A stretch of 64,000 bases of DNA from an uncultured Chitinophaga sp. (GTDB lineage Bacteria > Bacteroidota > Bacteroidia > Chitinophagales > Chitinophagaceae). This document shows, piece by piece, positions 19,301-27,247 of this stretch. The DNA lies in NCBI RefSeq assembly GCF_902168175.1, contig NZ_CABHOU010000095.1, forward strand, positions 460,837 through 524,836. The letters are read 5' to 3'. The translations under genes were made by a program, and so were the position numbers. How positions within the stretch are numbered: position 1 is the first letter of the stretch; each line of letters begins with the position of its first letter. Below the pieces are notes generated by a model. That model did no database searches. It worked only from the letters and a program-made list of their open reading frames with translations, and was not told the origin of the DNA.

Positions 19301-19395
19301 CTAAACGCAGCGATTATTTCGGCAGCGAAAAATACCCGCTTAATACTTATATCGATGGCTGGTGGGGTAGCGTAGGTTTAAGTTTCCGGTTTTAA
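16369..19395 (+). CDS. TonB-dependent receptor with STN and carboxypeptidase-regulatory-like domains
   Basis: Outer-membrane receptor of 1008 residues. Signal peptide (1-29, ending AVQAQ), STN domain (about 38-100), CarboxypepD_reg-like domain (about 115-195), plug (about 215-330) and barrel ending in F. The plug segment VIIRGLDPTRNAVQMNGNR followed by VESIEIVKTLTPDRDADATG resembles the TonB-Xanth-Caul subfamily rather than SusC: the SusC signature is missing and no SusD gene follows. It lies 10 bp after fecR and 15 bp before a secreted phosphatase. The STN domain predicts signalling to FecR; uptake of a phosphorylated compound or phosphate-linked ligand is inferred from the neighbour. Confidence 0.92.
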   Translation: MKQLNACACLWRTGLLFTLLFACLAVQAQQKMNDYRVSLSLTNRPLKEAISSLQQSTGLSFTYFEEDIKHAAPVSVNVNNAPLDVVLERLLPSRSLAASLQGNKVFITARKPEPVRYAVLKGSVRDAANTQVLPYATVRIKGTEMGATADKDGDYLIANIKPGNYTIVTGYIGFVTVEKQVVLNSGETMHLPFLLESLTKALGGVTISGIRRGEVKALTAMRNADNIKYVLSSEQIEKFPDNTVAESLQRVPGVAVGYSYGVARDVIIRGLDPTRNAVQMNGNRVPATETQSRTTDLNGVLSNTVESIEIVKTLTPDRDADATGGVINIITKSAQEEKPVLAGKALAGYNGLTEKANYDLSLSYGRKKNRFGYLLSGSYFQSTRGQDRIDISYADFEIGENEMRKPESITYEAFKIDRKNLGLTIDLNYDAAKNTKLYLRGIYNKYYEFQYSGSVGNSIGEWDNEQHASDITIYRDGRWRDYHRDIFTLNLGGKSLLGKLKVDYDVNLNKGLYDQPKYWNASFNLGDQAANINLANPSQPAVVYDDAAATDMSSYTTRNYINRHERVDDKDAQASFNAIREIALGKENRLDIKFGGRYRYKTNKRFRNYYNHVLRAGEEDFKLTDFLSDYKRENFLNDFMDLNGFPETERMEQYFQNNLAKFEDDPTYTRQNTDPDSYSGNEDLMAAYAMGTLKLNKLDVVAGVRFERTSFEYKGNEVLLDENGTYISTTKIDHANSFYGFYPSLNIKYKLSNRTNLRAAVTRSLSRPNYYDLVPWKEIEKRRKRINQGNPELVEEPAINYDLLAEHYFSSIGLLSGGVFFKDVDKVLFDYSYVQAGGEFDGYRINTKTNGGRGKLYGFEVAWQQQFTFLPGFLNGFGIYTNYTYIQSELTTPTADTKRKIAMPEMRPHVGNVSLTYEKYGFSGRVSSYFFASYLAEVGDVAAFDTHEKGRMQLDFSASQQIGKHFKATLNLSNLTTAKRSDYFGSEKYPLNTYIDGWWGSVGLSFRF

Positions 19396-19410
19396 TTTTT
19401 AGGTTGATAA

Positions 19411-20790
19411 ATGATGACGATGATGAAGAAGTTATTTTTGATGGGCCTCCTGCTGCCTGCAATGTTGAAAGCGCAGGATAAAACGTTGTACCCGGCATCG
19501 CCCGTGCCCGACCGTATTATGCTCACCTTTGCCGGCGAACCTGCTACTTCGCAGGCCGTAACCTGGCGAACAGATTCGGTAACCGTAAAAGGGGTGGCAG
19601 AGTTGAAGCTGGCGTCGCCGCACCCGGCCCGTGAAGTGAAACCTCAGGTGTTTGACGCGGTAACACAGCCGTTGCAACTGGCAGGAGCCACGGCGAGTTA
19701 TCATACTGTAAACTTCACTAACCTGCAGCCCGCCACCCAGTATATGTACCGGGTAGGCGACGGCGCACAGAACTGGAGCGAATGGATTCATTTTACGACA
19801 GCCGAAAAAGGATTTAAACCTTTCTCCTTCATTTATATGGGTGATGCGCAAAACGATCATAAAAGTCTTTGGAGCCGCGCCATTCGTGCTGCCTACGCTA
19901 AAGATCCGCAAGCCCGTTTTATGCTGCATGCAGGCGATTTGATTAACCGTACAAATGTAGATAATGAATGGGGCGAATGGTTTTATGCCGGCTCCTGGAT
20001 TTACAGCATGATGCCGACCATCGCCACACCCGGTAACCACGAGTATTACCGCGACGAAAACCGTACGCTCACCATCACCAAACACTGGCGCCCGATGTTC
20101 GCATTTCCGGAGAACGGTCCGCACGGTTTGGAAGAAAGAGCGTACTACGTAGACTACCAGCAGTTGCGTGTCATCTCCATCTGTAGCCAGTCCTTTTTAC
20201 TCAACCCGGCCGATAGCGTAAGCCAGATGGCATGGCTGGAAGACCTGCTGAAAAACAACCCGAACCGCTGGACGGTAGTCACCATGCATCACCCCGTATT
20301 TTCTTCAAAAGAAGGCCGCGATAACAAGTCGCTCCGCGATGCACTGAGGCCTATGTTCGAAAAATACAAAGTTGACCTGGTACTGACAGGCCACGACCAT
20401 ACCTATGGCCGTGGAATTGGGGAGCAATCGGCCCGTGGCAAAAAGATAAAACTGAAAGGTCCGGTGTACCTTACTTCGGTGAGCGGTCCCAAACAATATG
20501 TGCCTGCCCTCGACGGCTGGCAGCAGCGTGCAGGTGCCAATACCCAGTTTTACCAGATCGTGAACGTCGGAGAGAATACCCTCCGCTACCAGTCGTTCAC
20601 CATCACCGGTGAATTGTACGATGCTTTTGACCTGGAAAGGAAGAAGGGCGCGAATGTGCTGGTAGATAAAGCGCCGGCTATGAAAGAGCTATTGGACCTG
20701 CCACCTTCCTACACCGAAGAGCTGACGGCTGAACAGCAGGAAACTTACCGGAAGAAAGTGATTGAACATCAACAGAAAACATCTGAATAA
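19411..20790 (+). CDS. Secreted purple acid phosphatase-like metallophosphoesterase
   Basis: Predicted to release phosphate from organic phosphoesters outside the cytoplasm. The 459-residue protein has a signal peptide (1-22, ending LKAQ), an N-terminal fibronectin-III-like domain (about 30-130, with VTWRTDS) and a calcineurin-like catalytic domain. The metal ligands are all present: D145 in GDAQND, D176 in GDLIN, N209/H210 in GNHEYY, H293/H294 in MHHPVFSS and H328/H330 in GHDHTYGR. Several ATGs are clustered at the start (19411 to 19423), so the exact one is uncertain. It closes the sigma/FecR/TonB receptor operon and is followed by a strong terminator. Confidence 0.9.
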   Translation: MMTMMKKLFLMGLLLPAMLKAQDKTLYPASPVPDRIMLTFAGEPATSQAVTWRTDSVTVKGVAELKLASPHPAREVKPQVFDAVTQPLQLAGATASYHTVNFTNLQPATQYMYRVGDGAQNWSEWIHFTTAEKGFKPFSFIYMGDAQNDHKSLWSRAIRAAYAKDPQARFMLHAGDLINRTNVDNEWGEWFYAGSWIYSMMPTIATPGNHEYYRDENRTLTITKHWRPMFAFPENGPHGLEERAYYVDYQQLRVISICSQSFLLNPADSVSQMAWLEDLLKNNPNRWTVVTMHHPVFSSKEGRDNKSLRDALRPMFEKYKVDLVLTGHDHTYGRGIGEQSARGKKIKLKGPVYLTSVSGPKQYVPALDGWQQRAGANTQFYQIVNVGENTLRYQSFTITGELYDAFDLERKKGANVLVDKAPAMKELLDLPPSYTEELTAEQQETYRKKVIEHQQKTSE

Positions 20791-20810
20791 ACCCTGTTTG
20801 CCTGTTTTTT

Positions 20811-20848
20811 CGCCTCACTGCCTGTTAAGGGCGGTGGGGCGTTTTTTT
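20811..20848 (+). terminator. Rho-independent terminator after phosphatase
   Basis: 12-bp stem CGCCTCACTGCC / GGCGGTGGGGCG including two G-T pairs, 7-nt loop, followed by seven T. Confidence 0.92.
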
Positions 20849-20877
20849 AGCTAATAGTGATGGTATATTCTCCGTCC

Positions 20878-20932
20878 TCAGGTACTCTTCTCCTATACTT
20901 CAGGTAGTCTTCAGGTACTCTTCAGCTATACT
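20878..20932 (+). repeat. Short direct repeats upstream of uvrA
   Basis: Three near-identical 13-mers, TCAGGTACTCTTC at 20878, TCAGGTAGTCTTC at 20900 and TCAGGTACTCTTC at 20911. The first and last extend to a 22-bp match (about 20/22) with a 33-bp period. They lie between the phosphatase terminator and uvrA. Confidence 0.6.
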
Positions 20933-21038
20933 CGGAGCAATTTGGTAAAATACTATCAATTACGACCTCTGCCTTTACCACAAAAATTGCATTCTCCCCG
21001 CTTTCCCGTAACTTAGTACTTTGGTTTCGAGGAATGTT

Positions 21039-23915
21039 ATGGCAAAGCAAAAGAACAGTCAAAAAGCAGATATAGCTCCGGTAATTACAAGCGATGAACA
21101 GATTGAAGTTTATGGCGCCCGCGAGCATAATCTTAAGAACCTGGATATAAAAATCCCCAAGAATAAACTGGTTGTTATCACCGGCATTAGCGGTAGCGGT
21201 AAATCATCGCTGGCGTTTGATACGATATATGCTGAAGGGCAGCGCCGTTATATGGAGAGCTTCTCCGCCTACGCACGCCAGTTTATAGGCGATATGGAAC
21301 GTCCCGATGTGGACAAGATCACTGGTTTATCGCCGGTTATTTCCATTGAGCAGAAAACGACCAATAAAAACCCCCGTTCAACGGTAGGTACCATCACCGA
21401 GATATACGACTTTCTCCGCCTGCTTTACGCCCGCGTAGGCACGGCTTACTCCTATAATACCGGAAAGGCCATGACCCGCTTCTCCGAAGAGGAAATTATG
21501 GACCACCTGTTTAAAACTGCCAGTAAGAAAAAGATCGTTGTACTGGCCCCGCTTATCCGCGGTCGTAAAGGTCATTACCGCGAACTGTTCGAGCAGGTGC
21601 GTAAACAGGGGTATTTAAAAGTAAGGGTGGATGGGGAAATACTGGACCTGAAAGAGCGTATGCAGCTCGACCGTTACAAGATCCACGACATTGAACTGGT
21701 GATAGACCGTATACAGGTGCAGGATGATGCCCGCGTGCGGATGAGCCAGAGCGTGCAAAAGGCCTTACAAATGGGTAAGGGACTGATGTTCGTAATGGAC
21801 CACGATTCGGGTAAACTGATGCAGTACAGCCGCCAGCTGATGTGTGAAGAAACAGGGCTGTCGTACGAAGAGCCATCGCCCAATACCTTCTCCTTCAACT
21901 CGCCATATGGCGCCTGTCCGAGGTGTAAAGGGCTGGGTACCATTTACCAGATCAATATGGAAGAAGTGATCCCCGATCGCTCTAAATCCATTAACGATGG
22001 TGCTATTGTTCCCTTGGGCGAATCGCGCGATTCGTTTTCGTTTAAGCAGATACAGACACTGGCCCGTAAATATAAATTCTCCCTTACCGCCGCCGTTTCT
22101 TCCCTGCCCGCAACTGCGCTGAACCTGATATTGTTTGGCGATGAAAACGGCAAGCTGGACATGGAAATGGATTATGACGGCGACAGCGCGGCCATGGTAG
22201 CATCCGAATACGAGGGGGTGGTAAACATGGTAAGACGTTACTTCAACGATACATCTTCTGAACATGTGCGTAGCTGGGCCGAAGGTTTTATGCAGTTGAG
22301 TACCTGCCCGGATTGTAACGGCGCCAGGTTAAGAAAAGAGAGCCTGTTCTTCAAAATAGATGGTAAAAACATCTCCGAAGTAGGTAATCAAAACCTGGAC
22401 AATATGGCTGCCTGGTTCAAGGATTTGGAGAAACGCCTGGACAAAAAGCAGAACGCCATTGCCAAAGACATTCTGAAAGAGATCCGCGAGCGTACCGGCT
22501 TTTTGCTGGACGTTGGTTTAAATTATCTTTCCCTGAACCGCGCCACCCGCACCCTGAGCGGTGGTGAATCGCAGCGTATACGCCTGGCCACCCAGATAGG
22601 TTCCCAGTTGATGGGCATTACCTACATCCTGGATGAGCCGAGCATTGGTTTGCATCAGCGCGATAACATGCGCCTCATCGATGCATTACGCAACCTGCGG
22701 GAAATGGGCAATACCGTAATCGTGGTAGAGCATGATAAAGACATTATGCTGCACGCCGATTACCTGATCGATATTGGTCCGGGCGCCGGCAAACACGGTG
22801 GCCAGATAGTAGCCCAGGGCACACCTAAAGACATCCTTAAACTTAAAACTGCCACGGCAGGATACCTGAACGGTATCCACGAGGTAGATACACCACCGGT
22901 GCGCCGTAAAGGCAATGGCAAAAAGCTGGAGCTGAAAGGCGCTAATGGTAATAACCTGAAGAACGTAGACCTCAGTCTGCCGCTGGGATCATTTATTTGT
23001 GTGACCGGCGTTTCCGGAAGCGGTAAATCTACGCTCATCAACGAAACGCTCTATCCCATTCTTTCTAAACATTGTTATGATTCCAAGATGGTGCCTATGC
23101 CTTACAAAAGCATCAAGGGCCTGGAGCATATCGATAAGGTGATAGAGATAGATCAGTCGCCGATTGGCCGTACCCCACGCAGTAACCCTGCTACCTATTG
23201 CGGGTTTTTTACCGACATCCGCACGCTGCTGGCCGCTGTGCCCGAGGCGAAGATCAGGGGATACAACGCAGGCCGTTTCTCCTTTAACGTAAAAGGCGGG
23301 CGTTGCGACGTTTGTGAAGGTGCAGGTGTGCGCACCATTGAAATGAACTTCCTGCCCGATGTATTCGTGCATTGCGAAAAATGTAATGGCCGCCGCTATA
23401 ACCGCGAAACTTTAGAGATCCGCTATAAAGGCAAATCTATTTCCGATATGCTGGATATGACGGTGGATGAGGCGGTGGAGTTTTTCCAGCCCGTTCCCTA
23501 CATCTACCGCAAAATTAAAACCCTGCAGGATGTAGGCCTGGGTTACATTACCCTGGGCCAGAGTGCCGTAACCCTCAGCGGGGGCGAAGCGCAACGTGTA
23601 AAGTTATCGACCGAGCTTTCTAAAAAAGATACCGGTAAAACCATTTATATCCTCGATGAGCCTACCACCGGCCTCCACTTCCAGGACATTCAGCTGTTGC
23701 TGGGCGTACTGAATAAACTGGTAGACCGCGGTAACACCGTGCTGGTGATTGAGCATAACCTGGATGTGATTAAAACCGCCGATTACCTGGTGGATCTTGG
23801 TCCCGAAGGGGGCGAAGGTGGTGGTAAGATACTTTGCACCGGTACGCCGGAAGACCTGCTGAAGTGCAAAGAAAGTCATACCGCTAAGTTTCTTAAACTG
23901 GAGTTAAAGGGTTAA
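21039..23915 (+). CDS. uvrA: Excinuclease ABC subunit A (UvrA)
   Basis: Damage-recognition ATPase of nucleotide excision repair, working with UvrB in the cytosol. The 958-residue protein has two ABC modules: Walker A motifs GISGSGKSSL (about 49) and GVSGSGKSTL, two LSGGE signatures (TLSGGESQRI and TLSGGEAQRV) and Walker B ILDEPSIGLH and ILDEPTTGLH. The C-terminal zinc module is intact (CDVCEGAG and CEKCNGRR). In the first zinc module only three of the four usual cysteines are seen (MCEETG, then CPRCKGLG), so that site may be weak or absent. ATG 21039 is used rather than TTG 21021. It is followed 27 bp later by a lipoprotein gene that may be read through. Confidence 0.96.
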   Translation: MAKQKNSQKADIAPVITSDEQIEVYGAREHNLKNLDIKIPKNKLVVITGISGSGKSSLAFDTIYAEGQRRYMESFSAYARQFIGDMERPDVDKITGLSPVISIEQKTTNKNPRSTVGTITEIYDFLRLLYARVGTAYSYNTGKAMTRFSEEEIMDHLFKTASKKKIVVLAPLIRGRKGHYRELFEQVRKQGYLKVRVDGEILDLKERMQLDRYKIHDIELVIDRIQVQDDARVRMSQSVQKALQMGKGLMFVMDHDSGKLMQYSRQLMCEETGLSYEEPSPNTFSFNSPYGACPRCKGLGTIYQINMEEVIPDRSKSINDGAIVPLGESRDSFSFKQIQTLARKYKFSLTAAVSSLPATALNLILFGDENGKLDMEMDYDGDSAAMVASEYEGVVNMVRRYFNDTSSEHVRSWAEGFMQLSTCPDCNGARLRKESLFFKIDGKNISEVGNQNLDNMAAWFKDLEKRLDKKQNAIAKDILKEIRERTGFLLDVGLNYLSLNRATRTLSGGESQRIRLATQIGSQLMGITYILDEPSIGLHQRDNMRLIDALRNLREMGNTVIVVEHDKDIMLHADYLIDIGPGAGKHGGQIVAQGTPKDILKLKTATAGYLNGIHEVDTPPVRRKGNGKKLELKGANGNNLKNVDLSLPLGSFICVTGVSGSGKSTLINETLYPILSKHCYDSKMVPMPYKSIKGLEHIDKVIEIDQSPIGRTPRSNPATYCGFFTDIRTLLAAVPEAKIRGYNAGRFSFNVKGGRCDVCEGAGVRTIEMNFLPDVFVHCEKCNGRRYNRETLEIRYKGKSISDMLDMTVDEAVEFFQPVPYIYRKIKTLQDVGLGYITLGQSAVTLSGGEAQRVKLSTELSKKDTGKTIYILDEPTTGLHFQDIQLLLGVLNKLVDRGNTVLVIEHNLDVIKTADYLVDLGPEGGEGGGKILCTGTPEDLLKCKESHTAKFLKLELKG

Positions 23916-23942
23916 TGCCGGCTTTTTATTAATATTGCCCTC

Positions 23943-24431
23943 ATGAAGAAATTGGTTAACAAGGTGCTGGTAGTATTGGCGCTCGCGGCCCTCGGTTTTG
24001 CCGCCTGCGACGATGAAACAAAGGTCTGTAATTCAAAAACAGATACTTACGCCAGTGTGAGCTTCAAATACCTGGATACCGCCGGTAAAACCGATGTGGT
24101 AAGAGATACCGTGCTGCCGAGCCTCACCGTTTACGCCCTGGAGCGTGACAGTATTTATGCGCAGGCCGCCAATTACTATGTAATTAACCTGCCTTTAAAC
24201 GGCAACCGCGATACCAGTGCTTTTTACCTGAAGCCCGGCGCCGCCTTCGGGGCCGATACCCTAACCTTCGTTTACAAACGTGTACCGCATTTTATTTCTG
24301 CCGGTTGTGGGTTTGTAAATTATTTTAACATTGATACTATCTTTACGACCCGCAACGAAGTCGATTCGGTGGTTATCAATTCAAAGCAAGTAAATACGGA
24401 TAATGCAACTACGCTTACGCTGTTTTTTTAG
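23943..24431 (+). CDS. DUF6452 family lipoprotein
   Basis: Small lipoprotein of unknown function, 162 residues. The signal peptide ends in lipobox GFAAC (Cys22). The mature part is beta-rich with the conserved layout of the DUF6452 family as I remember it: early Cys (KVCNSKTD), a VYALERDSIY strand, a LPLNGNRDTSAFYL turn and a late SAGCGFVNYFN segment. The gene overlaps the following DUF6048 gene by 29 bp, an adjacency that recurs across Bacteroidota and suggests a shared outer-membrane role. No biochemical role can be read from the sequence. Confidence 0.8.
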   Translation: MKKLVNKVLVVLALAALGFAACDDETKVCNSKTDTYASVSFKYLDTAGKTDVVRDTVLPSLTVYALERDSIYAQAANYYVINLPLNGNRDTSAFYLKPGAAFGADTLTFVYKRVPHFISAGCGFVNYFNIDTIFTTRNEVDSVVINSKQVNTDNATTLTLFF

Positions 24432-25125
24432 TTTCCTTCTCCTGGCTGCCGCCGTTAGCGCCACCGCCCAGGAACAAAAGGATACGGTGTATAAACCTGT
24501 AGACATACAGGCAGGGCTGCGTTTGGGCGTAGACCTTACCCGTTTTGCCATCAAATACTTTCAGCCGTACCGCACCGATGTTACCATTACCGCCGATGCG
24601 CAGTTCAAGCGTAACCTGTACTTTGCCTCGGAAGTAAGTTTTAATAATACCTCGCACACCGATACCAATTACAGCTATAAAGGCAATGGCGGTTCCATTA
24701 CCCTGGGCATTGATTATAACTTATTGAAGAAGAGAGAGCCGGGAGAAAAGAACATCATTTATACCGGCATCCGTTATGGCCTGGCGGTATTTAACTACGA
24801 TATACCCAGTTACACCGTACACGATCCGTACTTCGGCAATTACACAGCCAGCTATCCCCGGACGAACGCTACCGCACATTGGATAGAATTGTTAATCGGT
24901 ATAAGGGCAGAGATTTTCAAGAACTTCTATATGGGCTGGAGCCTGCGCGACCGTATTCTTCTTAATAGAAAGATAGCTACACAGGACTTCCCGGCACTGG
25001 TCATCCCCGGTTACGGTAAGGGTAATAAGTCAAATGCTTTTGATGTACAGTACACCGTATCGTACTTCATTCCGCTATATAAGGTGCGTACGAATGTAAT
25101 GGAGATAAAGCCGAAGAAGAAGTAA
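24403..25125 (+). CDS. DUF6048 family outer-membrane beta-barrel protein
   Basis: Predicted small outer-membrane barrel, 240 residues, function unknown. An N-terminal signal peptide (about 1-21, ending SATAQ) is followed by amphipathic strands with alternating aromatic residues (for example NIIYTGIRYGLAVFNYDI and VQYTVSYFIPLYKV), typical of a barrel. The start ATG lies inside the preceding DUF6452 lipoprotein gene, so the two are translationally coupled and probably work together at the outer membrane. It converges with the acetyltransferase gene on the minus strand, only 6 bp away. Confidence 0.8.
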   Translation: MQLRLRCFFSFLLLAAAVSATAQEQKDTVYKPVDIQAGLRLGVDLTRFAIKYFQPYRTDVTITADAQFKRNLYFASEVSFNNTSHTDTNYSYKGNGGSITLGIDYNLLKKREPGEKNIIYTGIRYGLAVFNYDIPSYTVHDPYFGNYTASYPRTNATAHWIELLIGIRAEIFKNFYMGWSLRDRILLNRKIATQDFPALVIPGYGKGNKSNAFDVQYTVSYFIPLYKVRTNVMEIKPKKK

Positions 25126-25131
25126 GCGTTC

Positions 25132-25575
25132 TTACTTTCTCACCATTTTAATATGCTCGATACCGTCCTCGAGATAAATGTCACTTACCTGCTCAAACCC
25201 GAACGACTCATAAAACTTTTTGAGGTATTGCTGTGCGCCGATCTTAATGGGCCCTTTGCCCCATACGGCTTCCACCGCGTCGATGCTTACCTGCATTAAT
25301 TCTTTGCCCGCACCAGTTCCCCTGGCCGATGGGCCTGTAAGTACCCTGCCGATAGAAGCCATTTCGAAAGTAACGCCCGCAGGAAACAGCCTGGTGTAGG
25401 CTGCCAGTTTGCCTGTATCATCAAAACCCATGAGGTGCAGGGCCTGCTGGTCATTATAATCCATATCCTGGTACACACAGTTTTGTTCTACCACAAACAC
25501 CGCACTACGCAGGTGAAGAATGTCGTACAGCTCGTTTGGGGTAAGGTCTGTAAAGGACTTCCGGATCCATTTCAT
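25132..25575 (-). CDS. GNAT family acetyltransferase, ElaA-like
   Basis: Acetyl-CoA dependent N-acetyltransferase of the ElaA group, 147 residues; the physiological substrate is unknown. The acetyl-CoA loop is read in RVLTGPSARGTGAGKELM (R-x-x-G-x-G pattern) and the ElaA-type N-terminus in LTPNELYDILHLRSAVFVVEQ and YQDMDYNDQQALHL. ATG 25575 is chosen over TTG 25581. The gene is convergent with the DUF6048 gene and divergent from the ABC ATPase at 25690, with little room for regulation other than a short shared promoter region. Confidence 0.87.
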   Translation of the reverse strand: MKWIRKSFTDLTPNELYDILHLRSAVFVVEQNCVYQDMDYNDQQALHLMGFDDTGKLAAYTRLFPAGVTFEMASIGRVLTGPSARGTGAGKELMQVSIDAVEAVWGKGPIKIGAQQYLKKFYESFGFEQVSDIYLEDGIEHIKMVRK

Positions 25576-25689
25576 AATCAAACACTATATAATCAGCCCC
25601 AAGTTTAGGATAAATTTATGAGAAAGGGCTTCGGTTATCCCGCTAAATTTCCCAATTTTAGGCCCTGGAGATCAATAGATATGGAGATT

Positions 25690-27180
25690 ATGGCAGATCA
25701 GCAATTTCTTTCGTTAGAGCATATAACAGTTAGGTACCTGGATAAAACGTTATTTACAGGTCTTACCTGGGAAGTGAAAAAAGGAGAACAGTGGGCGATT
25801 GTAGGGCCCAGTGGGGCTGGTAAATCGAGCTTACTGCAGGCAATTGCCGGTAAGTTTAACGTAATTAACGGCGCTATCCGCCACCATTTCTACCAGGAGT
25901 ATGCTGCCACGCATACCATTAGTGATCCTTACTTTACCTATCGCAACCTCATCGCCCAGGTATCGCATCACCACGAATTCCGCAACCGCTCTAACCTGGC
26001 GGGCGACTTTTACTACCAGCAACGATTCAACAGTTCCGATTCCGGCGATGCCTTAAAGGTGCGGGAATATCTGTTTGAAGAAGGCGAAGTAGAAGACCGT
26101 GCCTTTGAAGCGCTTAACATCCGTCCCCTGCTGGATAAGGAAGTGATTAAATTGTCCAACGGCGAAACCCGTCGTGTAATGATTGCCAAAGCGCTGCTGA
26201 AGAAGCCGGTATTGTTAATGCTCGATAATCCTTTTACCGGGTTGGACGTGCAGGCGCGTAAGAACTTCCAGGAAATTGTGGACGAGGTGGTGGCTTCGGG
26301 CACCACCGTGTTGCTGGTAACTTCCTATACTGAAATACCATCTTCCATTACCCATGTACTGGAACTGGAAGAAGGCCGTATTGTCGGATCGTTTACCCGC
26401 GCAGCGTTTATGGCCCGGCCGAAACCGGAAGTGCATAAGGAAGAATTTAGCATGGATGGCGAACGTATTGCCGCCCTGGTGGCCAATGCCCCCAAATATC
26501 CAGGTTTCGAATACATGGTGCGCATGGAGAATGTGCATGTACAATATGGAGAGAACATAATTCTTGACGGGATTAACTGGGCGGTGAGGCCTGGTGATAA
26601 ATGGGCGTTATCCGGCCCCAATGGCGCCGGTAAATCCACCCTGCTCAGTCTTGTGAATGCCGATAATCCCCAGGGGTACGCTAATAAGATCGTGCTGTTC
26701 GACCGCCAGCGCGGTACCGGAGAAAGCATCTGGGATATTAAGAAACAGATAGGTTTTGTATCGCCCGAATTACACCAGTACTTTACATCTGCCGCCTCCT
26801 GCGAACAGGTAGCCGGTTCAGGGTTTCACGATACAATGGGGTACATGCGCAGCTGTACGCCCGAACAATTATCCACCGCCGCGGCGTGGATGGAGATCTT
26901 AGGTATCGGCGGCTATACGAAAACCGCTTTTAAAGGCGTTCCTGAAAGTGTACAGCGATTAACACTGCTGGCCAGGGCCCTGGTAAAGAACCCGCCACTG
27001 CTCATTCTCGACGAACCCTGCCAGGGACTGGACGTACAACAGAAAGCGCATTTCAGGAACATACTCGAAACACTTTGCAGCCACCTTTTTGTGACCATGA
27101 TTTATGTGACGCACTACGAAGAAGAACTCCCGGCCTGTGTAGACAAGTTTATCCGCCTGCAGAAAGGGAAGATGGTATAA
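25690..27180 (+). CDS. ModF-like protein with two ABC ATPase domains
   Basis: Cytoplasmic protein with tandem ABC ATPase domains and no membrane part, similar in size (about 496 residues) and layout to ModF/PhrA. NBD1 has Walker A GPSGAGKSSL, signature LSNGETRR and Walker B LMLDNPFTGLD. NBD2 has Walker A GPNGAGKSTL and Walker B LLILDEPCQGLD, but the signature position reads KGVPESVQRLTL instead of LSGGQ-like, so one composite ATP site is probably impaired. ATG 25690 (MADQQFLSLE) or ATG 25681 three codons earlier could be the start; the frame is open from 25618. ModF-type proteins are linked to molybdate in enterobacteria, but nothing here supports that link. Confidence 0.83.
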   Translation: MADQQFLSLEHITVRYLDKTLFTGLTWEVKKGEQWAIVGPSGAGKSSLLQAIAGKFNVINGAIRHHFYQEYAATHTISDPYFTYRNLIAQVSHHHEFRNRSNLAGDFYYQQRFNSSDSGDALKVREYLFEEGEVEDRAFEALNIRPLLDKEVIKLSNGETRRVMIAKALLKKPVLLMLDNPFTGLDVQARKNFQEIVDEVVASGTTVLLVTSYTEIPSSITHVLELEEGRIVGSFTRAAFMARPKPEVHKEEFSMDGERIAALVANAPKYPGFEYMVRMENVHVQYGENIILDGINWAVRPGDKWALSGPNGAGKSTLLSLVNADNPQGYANKIVLFDRQRGTGESIWDIKKQIGFVSPELHQYFTSAASCEQVAGSGFHDTMGYMRSCTPEQLSTAAAWMEILGIGGYTKTAFKGVPESVQRLTLLARALVKNPPLLILDEPCQGLDVQQKAHFRNILETLCSHLFVTMIYVTHYEEELPACVDKFIRLQKGKMV

Positions 27181-27247
27181 ACGTTCTTTCTAACGGAATC
27201 ATTTATTAGTTATCTTTAATTATTCTAGTCCTTATAAAACCTGGTAC

